Shown piece by piece: positions 1 through 12,773 of a DNA stretch of 64,000 bases (its first letter is position 1; every line of letters starts with the position of its first letter). Source of the stretch: Bacteroidota bacterium (GTDB lineage Bacteria > Bacteroidota > Bacteroidia > AKYH767-A > OLB10). Location: NCBI GenBank assembly GCA_016717325.1, contig JADKFV010000007.1, positions 1 through 64,000 on the forward strand, written 5' to 3'. Made by a program: the position numbers and the translations under genes. Under the pieces are notes generated by a model. The model saw only the letters and a program-made list of their open reading frames with translations, ran no database searches and was not told the DNA's origin.

Positions 1-3000
1 TATGATATAGTACTTGATACTACAAAAAACGGAGCGCTCGATTCTTTGAATATTGATTTCTATTATTTCGCATTTCAAAATTTATTAAGTAAACAAATAC
101 TTACACATATACCAAGGCATACAGTTACCGTTACACCAATAAACTGCATAATAAAGGATACAACTTTTGTTGTTCAAAGCGCGGATTCTTTGTACCCGCA
201 AATAATATATGACCCATTGCAAAATTTAAAAATACGAGTAGCTGCATTTGAAAAGGGCGATACTATTCGCATACAATACAACACTGTGCGTTGTGCCGAA
301 ACTGACGAAGCCTCGTTATTGAATAAAGAAAAACATACCAATCATTGGAGATTTGAAACCAAGGGTTATCAACCTTGTGGCAAAGTTGTTACAGGTGCCA
401 GGTTTACAAGCAACGAAAGCAAAGGCCCTGGCAATTACAATTTGCATCAGAAGTTATCATTTTCCCATCGGTTATAAGTTTACTTGGGCCAAATGGCGTT
501 GGCTATGGTGACTCTACCGATTTCATAATGCAAACCAACCAACTTATGCCACATTGGGTTGGCAACCACCAAATTTTTGGATGCGATACCAGCGATGACA
601 TAAATAAAAGTGCAACCCACGTGGTGGGTTAAAGCAAAAATATTTATGGATAAAGGATTGCGAATAAAAGATTACAATACCAATGTTTATTTGTTGCGTA
701 CTACCAAATGGGCTCATTACCATTCGACCAAAAAATTATTATACCACCATAAAGCCCGGTAATTGCGATTCGGGGGCGTATTATTTTTATTGGGATTTGG
801 ACAGCACTTTACTGCAAGTATTAGACAGTGGCAATTTCTTTTTTCGGGTGCAGGCTTGTTGCCCTGCCGTTGAGGGCAAAGCAAATCATGTTGAAGTGCG
901 TTTTTATTTAATGCCACTTCCAAATATTAATTGCGATACTTTAACTTATGTTGCAACACATGACACAGCACCTACACCAGCAAAAATAGACACCAATTTT
1001 ATTCCGCTATCATCGGTAATGCACGATATAAATATACTGTGCCCGGGTTGTGTAGTGCCAGGTGCTATTGCCGCAACAAGTTTCATGGTGCGCAAATCGC
1101 TTGGCTTGCAAGATGCCAATAACAATGGCTTTGCCGACAATGGGTTAATTAAGATTACCGATACATCGGCATGGTACAATAATTTTAAACCTTTGCTACA
1201 AACAAATTTTTCTACCTATGGCGATTCGGTTGCCGATTATGTTACTATTTATTTTCAAGATGGTGATGCCGGAGGAGGAGGAGGATATACGTATGCACAA
1301 ATGTTGAACAACGATGCCAAATTTCACTTTATACAAGTGAGTAAGAATTTGCTAAAAAATTCTGCAAAAATGGGATTGATACCCACAGGCATCACTTTTT
1401 ATGTTGATACAAATATAAACACAAGCAATTGTTATAACTGTGGAGAATTTAAAGTGGATACCACTTGGTCAACTATGGCACAAGTAACTGTAGGTGTAAA
1501 CGATTTGCCAAATTATATTGTACAAGATACGGATAATTTCCTTTTTAGTTTTAGCGATACTGCTGCCGATGTCACCTATATCAACAATGCAAACAATACA
1601 TATACAGATTCAATTTATCCGTTCACAAGTATAAATGCCAATCAACGCTATCGCCTTAAAGTAAATTATATAGAGTGTAAAACATTTGATGCCATTAATA
1701 AAGGTTCAACGCAAACCGCTGTCGATGTTACACATAAAATGGCAATAAATAATGAGGCAACTTTTTCGGGCATAAAGCAAACAGATATGAGCCACGATGT
1801 GTATCCTAATAACTTAGCTGCTGTGTACGCTGCGGGTTGGTCGTTTATTGCACAGCAAGGATTCGATACCGTAAATCAAACTTTTGCAAACACATACAGT
1901 TGGTGGTGCCAACAAAATGGTACTATACATTACGGTGTATCTACCGATAAATATGTAGATGGATTTCAAAATTTTAGTACCACGGTGGCATGTGGTGCAG
2001 TGGCAACAATAAACGAAACAGTGCGCTCGGCCGATGGATTATTTGATGCTTTCCCATTCGAATACAAACCGCCAAGTTTATTTTTTGGGCAAACAAATTA
2101 TACTATTCCAAGTGGCTTAACAGTTGATTCGGTAAAGCAGCAAAATGTGTATCAGCAAGTGGGAGGTACATACCAGGCAACTCCAAAAGATACAGCAATA
2201 GCTTTTAATATAGCAGGGAATACAATTACAATCAACCAAAGCAATGCCTTACCATTTGCATGTGTGCCCGATTCTGATGCAGCTTCATTTCTTGCAAATA
2301 ATATTGCTTTTGCCGGGGATGTACATGTCAATAAAAAATACAATTATTACATGAGTACCGATTCATGCAACCTCACCATTTTGGATCCTGATGCTTGTGC
2401 TTCAATTGCTTTTACCGACACCATCGATATTCCATGTTTAGATGTTGCTTCGTGCGCCATACACGACACCGTATGTAATAGCAATACATACAGCGATACG
2501 CTATTTTTTCAAACCCATCTGCAAACTGCTATCTTACCAACAATTTACAAACCTGTTACCGATTCGGTTTGTTTTCTAGTTGCTATGAGCAATATAGAGG
2601 ATAGCATATCGCCCGGTGGTTTCTTATTTATTTATATTCCATCGGCATTGCAATACTTTTTTAGCAACTGGCACTTTACCAATGCACAAAATCAAATTGT
2701 GTATGCTACAAATGGAATTATACCTGTGAGCCAAATTTTGGGAATTAACAAAACCGATACCATTACATTGTGTGCCTACATGAATAGTTGCTTAACTGCC
2801 GATACTACCAGGTTTAAAATTTATACCGGACTGGATTGTAGCGGATACCCTGCCGATAGTGACGCAGTAATGCAAAGTTGCGACCTCGATTCGGTTGAAA
2901 TTACTTTACAAAAAGCCAATCCGTTTTTTATACACCGGAGGCAAAGTAAATAACAATGCCACATACACATTGTGCGATACACTTGTGCGCGATATTGATT

Positions 3001-6000
3001 TTACCGTAAGGGCGATAGTGGTTTTATTTACCCCACACAAATAACAATAGACAGCTTACCACCACATTTGAATTTAGTACAAGTGGTGCTTGCAAATTGC
3101 AATACAAACGATACTGTAATTTTAATCGGTAGTAATGGCTATCCTATTGATAGCAATATTCTAAATCAAATTGGAATTTACAATGGTGGCGGAATGAGCA
3201 TTGGCACAGTCAATTGTTTACGTGCACATATATACTTGGTTCCCGAGTGTGGGTTTCAAGATTCATCGCACCACATAGTTACTCTTAGCGGCCATACTTT
3301 TTGTGGCGACCTTGTAAGTGCAACCGACACCAGCGAAGCCGTTTTTGCTTGGAACGATTCAAGCCATTGCACCGATTGCTTCACCATACAAAAAATTGCA
3401 AGTGCTGCAACGGTTAATGTTGGCTATACTGTAACTACACCATATACGTTTGTGGTAATAATGGGACACAGCAAACGGTAACCCTTACCGAATTATTTCC
3501 AGCAACTTTCAATTTTATAAATAATATACCAAACACCGCTATAATACCCGCACAAGGTTGTGATACTTTTTTGGTAACAGGATTTTTTAACCAGCCGGGC
3601 AATTGCCCCGCAACACTAAACATTGTAACCGCTACAACCCCCGACACTAGCGTGACTGCAACAGCCTGTGTAGAAGTACAACCGCAATGTTTTATACCTG
3701 GCATAAATATTTTACCCGACCAAACTGAACTAAAAAACATTGGAAGTGTTTTTAATAACAGCACATTTTATGTAGCAGGTGTATTAATTATAGAAAACAT
3801 GGGCGCAACATTTACAAACTGCACATTATATACAGCAGCAGGGGCAAACATAATTGTAAACAATGCAACTATAACACTGAACAACAGTTATATTATAGCA
3901 TGCGATACTATGTGGCAAGGCTTTACCATGATGGCCGATGCATGGATACAAGCCAGATAGCTCTAACATAGAAGATGCACACATTGCCATTGACTTTGTT
4001 GGCAATGGTGGTTTTAAAATAACAAACTCAAATATTATTAATAATGTAACAGGTATAAATGTACCAGCCAATGACAGTTGCGATAAGCATAATGATATAC
4101 AAGGTTATGTTACAGGCACAAAATTTGGTTTATTTAAAACGCAATTTGCGCCCGACTATATAAACCAACCACCACATGGCATAAAACCATTTACAGGAAT
4201 ATCTATGGTTGATATGCTATTTACACTTGGCGATAACAACGCATCAAAAAATACCTTCCATAATTTGAATTGTGGTATAGTAGCTTGCCAAAGCGATATT
4301 AAAATATACAACTCTACGTTTGACAATATAGTGCAAGATAATTTTTACGCACACCCTTGGCGCGGCACGGCAATGGTTAGTTTGAGTGGCTTGTGTGCAT
4401 TACCCGGCACCTTGACAGTGCACCCCAACGCTGCAAACAATATTGTTGCCAATGGCCACCGTAGTGTATATACCGACAATAGCAACATAGATATTAGTGG
4501 CACAAAAATGCTGAGTGTGGTGTATGGTATTTATACAAAATCGTGTAACCTTGGTTTATCGGCAAATATTGTTGCAAACACAATTACATCAAGTGCCATT
4601 GCAATAGATATGATAGACAATGCTGGTGCTACTACATTACTAGTAAATGGTAACACTATTAACATGACCGACCAAGGCTTTTGCACCGCTGTACGTGCAA
4701 GCGAAATTAGCAACAGCATTGCAAAATATATTATTTCCGACAATACCATTAATATGAAAACAATGGGGTGGGGTATAATGGCGCAAAAGTAAAACTATGC
4801 AATTATTACCGACAACATAATAAACCAAGCGCCAAGCTATCTTTACTTTTTACCGCCAGCGGAATAAATATACACACATGCGACAACATAATAGCATCGT
4901 GCAACGAAGTACATGCAACCATAAAAATGCACCCAAACACGCGGCTACGAAATAAACCAAAGCACCAACGGAAGCTTCGCTTGCAATAGTGTTGATAGCA
5001 GCAGCACCGGATTTTTATTTGCTGGCAGTTGCCTCGGCACAGTGTACAAAGGCAACAGCATGCGCAACAACGGTGTAGGTTTATACCTCAACACATTCGC
5101 AATATTCGACCCACAAACCCATGCAGGTAATATGTGGAGTGGCACATTTAATAGTGGCTACGATGCTGTGAATTTGAATTGGAGTAATCCATTGAAATTG
5201 TTAGCTTCATTAATAACAGTAGATAGTTTACTCCCAAAAATATACAAACCCACTGTGCCGTTAAACAATGTGCTGCCTCCATTTTTTGCTGATGATAACG
5301 GGTGGGTATTCCCAACTATTGGTGGTGGAAAATATGAATGTTTTAATGCAAATTATTGTATAGCAAAATTAACCGACACTATTGGTGATGCGGCTTTAAA
5401 ATGTGCAATAGCACGGGATAGTATTTTATCGAGCGAACTTGAACAACAAACCAAATCGATTGCTAAACTACAGTTGTATAAAAACTTGAATCAAGATAGT
5501 ATACAACAATTGAATAGTGATTTGATAGCGTTTAAAAATAATTACAAAGATTCTACCGAAGGTAAAATGTATGATTATTCAAACAAAACATCAATAGAAA
5601 ATTATTTTACTTTATATTTTAAAAACCAATTGCAAAATGTGCATCAAGTTACCTCCAATATTGAAAGATAGCCTAGCATTTTGGAAAAAAAATATCAATA
5701 CACTAAATGCAATTTCATTAAATATAAAACGAGATAGTATTTACAACTTGATAAATAATTATCAAAATTTGATGGCATCCATAAATGAGAAAATAGATTC
5801 GATTAAAGAAGTAAATATTGATGCCGCACGTATTATTAATAATGGAATTATACCAATCGAGATTTTAGAAACAAATTCAAGAAGTGTAAACGAATTTGAA
5901 ATTCAATATCGAGAGCAAGGTGTGCAAGCCATCATCAACAGCTACAACGATTTATTTTCGATTGCAAATCAGTGCCCCTTTAGTGGAGGTGAAGCAGTTA

Positions 6001-6353
6001 TTAAAGCAAGGATACTATTGTCCTTAGTACAGGATACAATTTTGTATGATGATGTTACAAGCTGCATGCAACAAGGGATATATCGAAGTGCAACTTATCC
6101 TACCGAGGACGCAAGTGATGTAATAATAAGCCCCAATCCGACCAATGGTTCTATTAAAATTACAACCCAAGTAATTGCAACCCAATTAGTTTTGTACGAT
6201 ATTTATTCCCAGCAATTATTTATAAAACACACTGATGAAAAAAGCCATCAAATAATACTTGATTTACACCAATACAACAATGGCGTTTACTACTTGAAAA
6301 TAGTTTATTTAGATGGTAATGATGTTATAAAACCTATAATATTGTTGAAATGA
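1..6353 (+). CDS. Giant T9SS-secreted surface protein, 5' partial, multiply frameshifted
   Basis: One reading direction is open from base 1 but is split into at least nine overlapping or abutting pieces in alternating frames (1-477, 375-632, 683-2953, 3068-3481, 3571-3960, 3938-4792, 4768-4989, 5042-5671, 5637-6353). Read together they give a protein of more than 2000 residues that starts before the window. The middle part is rich in Asp/Thr/Cys and Asn like Bacteroidota adhesins. About 3700-5000 has short beta-strand/Asn repeats (for example NNSTFYVAG, FTNCTLYTA) typical of a right-handed parallel beta-helix. The last ~80 residues, with SPNPTNGS and the end KPIILLK, are a type A T9SS sorting domain, so the product should be exported and anchored on the cell surface. 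The piece at 5042-6353 before the CTD looks helical. The stop overlaps the next ATG (ATGA at 6350-6353). Whether the breaks are real or assembly errors is unresolved; at ~5665 removing one A restores the frame. Function beyond surface location is not recognisable. Confidence 0.7.
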
Positions 6354-7819
6354 AAAATGTAATCATTATCCTATTTGGTATTATCCTAATTCAAAATAGT
6401 TATGGTCAAGGGCTTAATCATTTATGGTTACTTGGATACAATCCAGGTTTAGTATATCCCAAAGGCAGAGCATTTATAGATAGCAATAATTTTAGCTTCG
6501 TTAACGACTATCGTAAAATGACATTTTATGGCACCCAAGCCACCATAAGCGACAGCGCAGGAAATTTCCTTATGAGTAGCAATGGAATTTTTATTGCCGA
6601 TGCTACTAATGATACTATGGATAATGGCGATAGTTTAAACCCAGGTACAGTTGTTAATCAATGGTCCGATGGGCTTTTATATCCAAATGCAAATTTGTTT
6701 TTGCCTTGGCCAGGTGATACTACTAAATATATTTTATTGCATCATTCACTAGATGTTTCAACATCACATTGGTTTGTAAAAGAATTATTTAGTAGTACTA
6801 TTGATATTATTTCTAACGGTGGTTAGGTTCAGTTTTAAATAAAACACCTTGTTTTGTACCGATAGTTTTAATGTCGGTTTTGCTTCAACCAAACATGCAA
6901 ATGGAGTTGATTGGTGGATTGCAATTCAAAAGATAGTAGTGATGAGATCCTTTTGTTTTTATTTCAAAACTCTGGTGTTTCATTCCATTCGAAACAAAAA
7001 CTGTATGTTCCATCTGTTAGTGAAAATGTGTCTCAAATGGTGTTTTCAAATCAAGGCAATAAATTCGCCTATCATATTTACACCTACGGTACAATGAACC
7101 AAAACTATGCGCTACTATTTGATTTCGATAGATGCACCGGTACATTTTCAAATCCACATCAAACACTATTAGATAAAGGTTATTTATGGGGCGATGCTTT
7201 TAGTGCAAGTGGAAATTACTTTTACACATGTAGCCGAAATTATATTTTTCAAATAAACACCACCACTTACGCTGTAGATACGGTAGCCGTATACGATGGG
7301 TTTCAATCGGCAAGTTTAGATTGCGATTTTTTTCATTTGTACCTTGCCGCTAATGGAAAAATATATATTACAAGCGGCAGTGGTGTGCAGCATATTGGGG
7401 TTATAAATAATCCTGATAGTGGTGGCATTGCATGCGATGTGCATCAACATTCCATTGATTTTGTAAACTTTTTACATGGTCGTTCGGTTCCTAACCATCC
7501 TAATTATTATTTGGGGTGTGATACTACACTTGGCTGTGGCTGCGCCACAAGTTACAATCAATATGAAATGGATGCAAGTAAATTTGTGATTTATCCTAAT
7601 CCTAACAATGGTAATTTTAGCATTGGCTACAAAGCAATTGCAACAAGTTCTGTGCTTAAAATATTTGATGTAAATGGAAGAGAGGTTTATAAACAAAATT
7701 TACCACCTTGGAGTAATGAGCAAAGTGTAAGTTGTAAAAATATGGTGGATGGAATATATTTGGCGAGGATAGAAAGTGATGTTAGTAGTATTTCGAAACC
7801 AATAATATTATTGAAATGA
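6350..7819 (+). CDS. T9SS-secreted beta-propeller-like protein, copy A (frameshifted)
   Basis: The gene starts at ATG 6350 inside the previous stop (ATGA) with a clear signal peptide (MKNVIIILFGIILIQNSYGQ). It runs to 6826, breaks over ~6826-6910, and resumes in another frame to 7819. The body has the motifs TISDSAGNFLMSSNG, GYLWGDAFSASG and AANGKIYIT, which recur in Bacteroidota secreted proteins of about 480 residues that look like beta-propellers. It ends in a type A sorting domain (FVIYPNPNNGNF ... KPIILLK). The reconstructed length of ~485 residues is normal for this type. Copy B directly downstream is a paralogue whose 3' end is nearly identical DNA. The role is unknown; a binding or structural surface function is an inference. 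The frame break involves two or more indels near T-rich stretches. Confidence 0.75.
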
Positions 7820-9272
7820 AAAAATAATATTATTTTATTCTTGGTGTTCCAAATAACATCAAGCAATTCTCAAGGACTTAATCACGAATGGCATTTAGGA
7901 TATTGGCCATTTAATTATAATAAAGGACGTGCACAGTTTACACTTACCAGTGATACTTTTTACACAGAATTTAGAAAGATGCCATACCAAGGCACCCAAG
8001 CCACCATAAGCGACAGCGCAGGAAATTTTCTTATGAGTAGTAATGGAATTTTTATTGCTGATGCTACTAATGATACAATGCTAAATGGAGGTGGGTTGAA
8101 TCAAGCTATTATACACAAGTCAATGGCCTGATGGCTTGATATTAAACAATGCAAATGTGTTTTTGCCCTGGCCGAGGAAGTAAGTAGTACGCATTAATAC
8201 ATCATTCTGCACAATTTATGGTCTTTACTATCATGTAAATGATGTGTTTTAAGTACTATAGACATGAACCTTAATAATGGACTTGGTGAAATTATAAGCA
8301 AAATAATTTGGTTATTCATGATACAATAAATCAAGGAATAGCTGCCTGTAAACATGCGAATGGAAAAGATTGGTGGATAGTACTTGAAAAGAGGTTCTAC
8401 AAAAGAGTTGTTAGTTTATTTATTTACTAAAAATGGACTAACTTTTAATAGCAAACAACAATTGAACATGCCAATACTTTTTGCCAATGTTGACCAACAT
8501 TTGTTTAGTCAAGACGGCAAAAAATTTGGTATGCATATTTATACTTATGGTAGTACGATTCAGAATTATGCTATAGTTTGTGATTTTGATAGATGCACAG
8601 GAATTTTTTCAAACCCCAACCAAGTGCTATTAGACAAAGGATATTTGTGGGGTGATGCTTTTAGTGCAAGTGGAAAATACTTTTATACTTGTAGCAGCGG
8701 TTTTATTTTTCAAATTAATACAAGCACTTTTACTGTTGATACGGTAGCTGTATACGATGGATTTTTAAGTGCTGGATTGCCAGCAAGTTTTATGAATTAT
8801 ACCTTGCCGCCAATGGCAAAATATACATAACAAGCGGCAGTAGTGTGTAGCATATTGGGACTATAAATAATCCTGATAGTGGTGGCATAGCATGCGATGT
8901 GCAACAACATTCTATCGATTTTGTAAACTTTTTAAATTTCCGTAGCGTACCCAATCACCCAAATTATTATTTATAGGTTGTGATACTACACTTTGGCTGT
9001 GGCTGCGCCACCAGCTACAATCAATATACAATGGATGCAAGTAAATTTGTGATTTATCCTAATCCTAACAATGGTAATTTTAGTATTGGCTACAAAGCAA
9101 TTGCAATAAGTGCTGTGCTTAAAATATTTGATGTAAATGGAAGAGGTTTATAAACAAAATTTCACCTTGGAGTATCAAAGTGTAAGTTGTAAAAAATGTG
9201 GATGGAATATATTTGGCGAGGATAGAAAGTGATGTTAGTAGTATTTCGAAACCAATAATATTATTGAAATGA
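7816..9272 (+). pseudogene. T9SS-secreted beta-propeller-like protein, copy B (heavily disrupted)
   Basis: This is a tandem paralogue of copy A, starting at ATG 7816 within the ATGA overlap. The first codons are already out of frame: one extra A in the run at 7819-7824 would join the ATG to the signal-peptide frame that reads LFLVFQITSSNSQ. Open pieces remain at 7841-8131 and 8384-8830, with the same motifs as copy A (TISDSAGNFLMSSNG, GYLWGDAFSASG). The sorting-domain DNA at about 9031-9272 matches 7568-7819 almost base for base but carries several 1-5 base deletions. The stop is TGA 9270-9272. As written it cannot give a full protein. It is either a decaying duplicate or a poorly resolved assembly of a tandem repeat, and I cannot tell which. 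Confidence 0.7.
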
Positions 9273-9301
9273 AAAAAATAATTTTAGCGCATGAAAAATA
9301 A
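9269..9301 (+). pseudogene. Stub of a further tandem T9SS unit
   Basis: ATG 9269 overlaps the stop of copy B exactly as the starts of copies A and B overlap the stops before them. It opens MKKIIL, like a signal peptide, then stops after ten codons at 9299-9301. It is plausibly the remnant of a third unit of the array removed by deletion, although a chance ATG is possible because the junction sequence is itself repeated. The following bases to 9445 show no coding signal. Confidence 0.35.
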
Positions 9302-9445
9302 GTATTCCTATATGCCCATTTATTAATTCAAAGTCGATTGCTTCAAAAAACACTATCCACTACATTTTTATTTTTTTGTTGTGACAAGAATTTAATTGAT
9401 GGATAGCTGCATGAGTAAAAAATAATTTTCGTCAATAAATTATAA

Positions 9446-12052
9446 GTGTCAAAACAAAAAGAAGAAACCCCGTTAATGAAACAATACAATGCCATCAAGG
9501 CAAAGTATCCCGATGCATTGTTGTTGTTTAGGGTGGGCGATTTTTACGAAACTTTTAATGAAGATGCTGTGCGTGCTTCATCCGTGCTTGGGATTGTATT
9601 AACCAAACGTTCGAATGGGTCAGCATCGGAAATGGATTTGGCCGGTTTCCCTTATCATGCATTGGATACTTACTTGCCAAAGTTGGTGCGTGCAGGCATG
9701 CGTGTTGCAATTTGCGATCAGCTCGAAGATCCCAAACTTAGCAAAACTATAGTAAAGCGCGGTGTTACCGAAATAGTAACCCCGGGTGTATCGTTCAACG
9801 ATAAAATATTAGAGAATAAAACGAATAATTTTTTAGCTGCGGTTCATTTAAACGATGATGTGTGCGGTGTTGCTTTTGTTGATGCATCCACTGGAGAATT
9901 TTTTGCCGGACAGGGGAATCAAAATTATGTCGATAAATTATTACAACATTTTAATCCGAGCGAAATCATTTTTCAAAAACGGAAATCAAAAGAATTTTTC
10001 GACCGCTACGGAAAAAAATATTTCACCTTCCAATTAGAAGAATGGATTTTTCAGGAAGCATATGCAGTAGAATTGCTTACCAAACAATTTCAAAGTAAAT
10101 CGATAAAGGGATTTGGAATAGAACAAATGCCGGCAGCAATTATTGCGGCTGGCGTAGCTATGCATTACCTTAACGAAACACAACAAAAAGCACTCAATCA
10201 TATTTCCACCATTTCGCGAATAGAAGAAGATAAGTATGTATGGCTCGATAAATTTACAGTGCGCAACCTGGAGTTGATTGCCAGCCCGCACGATAAAGCG
10301 CACAAGTTTATCGATGTGATAGATAAGACCGTGTCGCCTATGGGTGGGAGGTTGCTTCGCAGATGGGTATTGTTGCCTTTAAAGGAAATAAATGATATAA
10401 AACAAAGGCAAGATGTAGTTTCATGTTTTGTAAATAACCAAACCCCATCACAGGAAATTATTTCGTTATTAAAAAGCATTGGCGATCTGGAACGTCTGGT
10501 ATCGAAGGCTGCCATGGGCAAACTTGGCCCGCGCGAAGCAGTGCAATTGCGCAAATCACTGCAAAGCATTGTGCCAATAAAAAACCTATGTGCTCAACTA
10601 AACAACGAAACGCTTAGTCGTATACTGTCACAGTTAGATGCTTGCGAGAGTCTCACCATTTTATTGGAAAAAACATTACTTACCGATCCCTCTGCCCTAA
10701 TTACCAAAGGTGGAGTAATAGCTGAAGGCGTTCATGCTGAGTTGGATGAGTTGCGAACTATATCGAAAGGGGGCAAGGACTTTTTACTCGAAATACAAAG
10801 GCGCGAAAGTGAACTTACACAAATTCCATCTCTAAAAGTAGCATTCAACAATGTATTTGGATATTACATTGAAGTAACCAATGTGCATAAAAGCAAAGTG
10901 CCACCCGAGTGGATGCGCAAGCAAACTCTTACTAATGCCGAGCGCTACATCACAGAAGAGTTGAAAGTATATGAAGAAAAAATTCTTGGTGCTGAAGAAA
11001 AGATTCTCACGTTCGAAGAAAAAATTTATGCTGAATTATTACAGTCAATTGTTCCTCACATAACTGCCATACAACGCAATGCCTATATATTGGCACAGCT
11101 CGATTGTTTGCTCAGCATGTCGCAGGTGGCTATTCAAAACAATTATGTAAAGCCACTTATCGATGATTCGTTTGTGCTTGATATAAAAGCCGGACGCCAT
11201 CCTGTACTCGAATTGCAAATGAATCCCGGTGAAGAATATATTGCCAATGATTTATATCTTGATAATGAACAACAGCAAATAATTATGATTACCGGCCCCA
11301 ACATGTCTGGAAAATCGGCATTGCTGCGGCAAACGGCTTTGATTGTTTTACTTGCTCAAATGGGTAGTTACGTACCGGCAAGACAAGCACATATTGGTGT
11401 AGTGGATAAAATTTTTACCCGCGTAGGTGCAAGCGATAACATATCGAGTGGCGAATCGACCTTTATGGTGGAGATGAATGAAACAGCAAGTATTCTTAAT
11501 AATATAAGTGCGCGCAGTTTAATTTTACTTGACGAAATTGGACGTGGTACAGCAACATACGATGGCATATCTATTGCGTGGGCTATTGCAGAATTTATTC
11601 ATGAACATGCAAAGACCAAAGCAAAAACTTTGTTTGCAACACACTACCATGAGTTGAACGAAATGACAACATCTTTTGCACGCATCAAAAATTTTAATGT
11701 GAGTATTAAAGAAACCAACAACAGCATTTTGTTTTTACGCAAACTGGTGCCGGGCGGAATAGAACATAGTTTTGGAATACATGTTGCAAAAATGGCGGGC
11801 ATGCCTGCTTCGGTAATTACACGTGCACAGGAGTTGCTTGCACAATTAGAAAAAGCCCACAGCAGCACCGAAATGGTAAAGCAAATTCAACACAAAGAAA
11901 AAAACGATGCTTATCAGTTAAGTTTTTTTCAACTTGACGATCCGGTTTTGCAACAAATACGCGAACAATTATTAAGCATAGATGTAAACACCCTTACCCC
12001 TGTTGAAGCATTGATGAAATTGAATGAGATAAAAAAAATGCTTGGGCGTTAG
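9446..12052 (+). CDS. mutS: DNA mismatch repair protein MutS
   Basis: This 868-residue protein is the mismatch-recognition ATPase of methyl-directed repair and acts with MutL on DNA. The N-terminal mismatch-binding domain carries the FxE motif in the segment LFRVGDFYETF (about residues 28-38), where Phe stacks on the mispaired base. The clamp and lever domains follow. The ATPase has Walker A GPNMSGKS at residues 617-624 and Walker B ILLDE ending at 696-697, then the signature GRGTATYDG. Length is typical of MutS1. The start is GTG at 9446, which gives the usual MSKQKEETPLMKQY beginning; no upstream ATG fits. It is a stand-alone gene here, converging on the MORN-repeat gene with three bases between the stops. 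It is intact, unlike many neighbours. Confidence 0.97.
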   Translation: MSKQKEETPLMKQYNAIKAKYPDALLLFRVGDFYETFNEDAVRASSVLGIVLTKRSNGSASEMDLAGFPYHALDTYLPKLVRAGMRVAICDQLEDPKLSKTIVKRGVTEIVTPGVSFNDKILENKTNNFLAAVHLNDDVCGVAFVDASTGEFFAGQGNQNYVDKLLQHFNPSEIIFQKRKSKEFFDRYGKKYFTFQLEEWIFQEAYAVELLTKQFQSKSIKGFGIEQMPAAIIAAGVAMHYLNETQQKALNHISTISRIEEDKYVWLDKFTVRNLELIASPHDKAHKFIDVIDKTVSPMGGRLLRRWVLLPLKEINDIKQRQDVVSCFVNNQTPSQEIISLLKSIGDLERLVSKAAMGKLGPREAVQLRKSLQSIVPIKNLCAQLNNETLSRILSQLDACESLTILLEKTLLTDPSALITKGGVIAEGVHAELDELRTISKGGKDFLLEIQRRESELTQIPSLKVAFNNVFGYYIEVTNVHKSKVPPEWMRKQTLTNAERYITEELKVYEEKILGAEEKILTFEEKIYAELLQSIVPHITAIQRNAYILAQLDCLLSMSQVAIQNNYVKPLIDDSFVLDIKAGRHPVLELQMNPGEEYIANDLYLDNEQQQIIMITGPNMSGKSALLRQTALIVLLAQMGSYVPARQAHIGVVDKIFTRVGASDNISSGESTFMVEMNETASILNNISARSLILLDEIGRGTATYDGISIAWAIAEFIHEHAKTKAKTLFATHYHELNEMTTSFARIKNFNVSIKETNNSILFLRKLVPGGIEHSFGIHVAKMAGMPASVITRAQELLAQLEKAHSSTEMVKQIQHKEKNDAYQLSFFQLDDPVLQQIREQLLSIDVNTLTPVEALMKLNEIKKMLGR

Positions 12053-12055
12053 CGA

Positions 12056-12773
12056 TTATTTTTTTGCGGGAATTTCTTTTACAACTACTCCGGCTTTGTA
12101 AATAGTTGTTTTTATTAATGTGCCCTGCTCATCGTATTCTTTCCATTCCCCTTCTTCCACATCATTTTTGTGCATGCCTTCGCTTTGTAATTTGCCATCG
12201 GGAAATAAATTTTTTGCCGGGCCATCGAGCCTTCCATTTTTGTAAGTGAATTCGGTAATTAATTTGCCTTCCTGGTTGTACCATTTTACTGCACCGTCAC
12301 GTTTAGCATTGATGTAAAAACTCTCTTCCTGCTTTTGATTGTTTTCATAATAAGTTGTGCGAGAACCATCTAGAATTCCCATTTTATAATTCTCCACAAT
12401 GCTTTGCATTCCATAATGGTATTTTATTCTGCGACCGTTCAATTTTCCATTCACATAATTTTCGTCAAGCTCGAGTGTACCTCCGCGGTTGAGTTCTATT
12501 ACAGAACCAAAAAGAACACCATTGCGATATTCTTCTAAACGTTGCATAGGGCCGTTGAGGAAATATTTTTTCCATGCACCATCTTTTTGCCGTCAATCAA
12601 AATCCCTATTTCACTGGTTTCGTTGCTTTCATTTTTTATTTCAACCAGCACTCCGTTTTTTAAACCTTCAATCGGTGTTTTAATAGAATCGTTTTTAGCA
12701 TACACAGCAGGTTGCGCATATGCAAGATTTGCAACTATAAATAAAAGAATAGCGATAGGAAAAATTTGTACAT
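12056..12773 (-). CDS. Secreted MORN-repeat protein (frameshifted)
   Basis: The intact part (12056-12547) encodes MORN/YwqK-type repeats such as NGKLNGRRIKYH, GILDGSRTTYYEN, NGRLDGPAKNLFPDG and EGEWKEYDEQG. The upstream sequence continues the same protein in another frame: adding one A to the A5 run at 12584-12588 (minus sense) joins ILIDGKK to DGAWKKYFLNGP, a perfect extra repeat. A second missing A at 12765-12767 would connect ATG 12773 to the signal peptide ending FIVANLAYAQ. Reconstructed, it is a ~240-residue exported protein. Databases often call such proteins YwqK-family antitoxin, but no toxin partner is present and the repeats are generic. It is the last gene of the minus-strand pabB-to-TPM run, 75 bases after the TPM gene. 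Its function is unknown. Confidence 0.7.

Noticed and set aside
1..9301. Surface-antigen invertible or phage-linked locus
   Set aside because: No recombinase, inverted repeat pair or phage gene is visible; tandem direct duplication explains the pattern.
10034..10569. Minus-strand open frames within mutS
   Set aside because: Shadow frames of an intact conserved gene.
12056..12773. Antitoxin of a toxin-antitoxin pair (YwqK-type label)
   Set aside because: MORN repeats are generic, the reconstructed protein has a signal peptide, and no toxin gene is adjacent.
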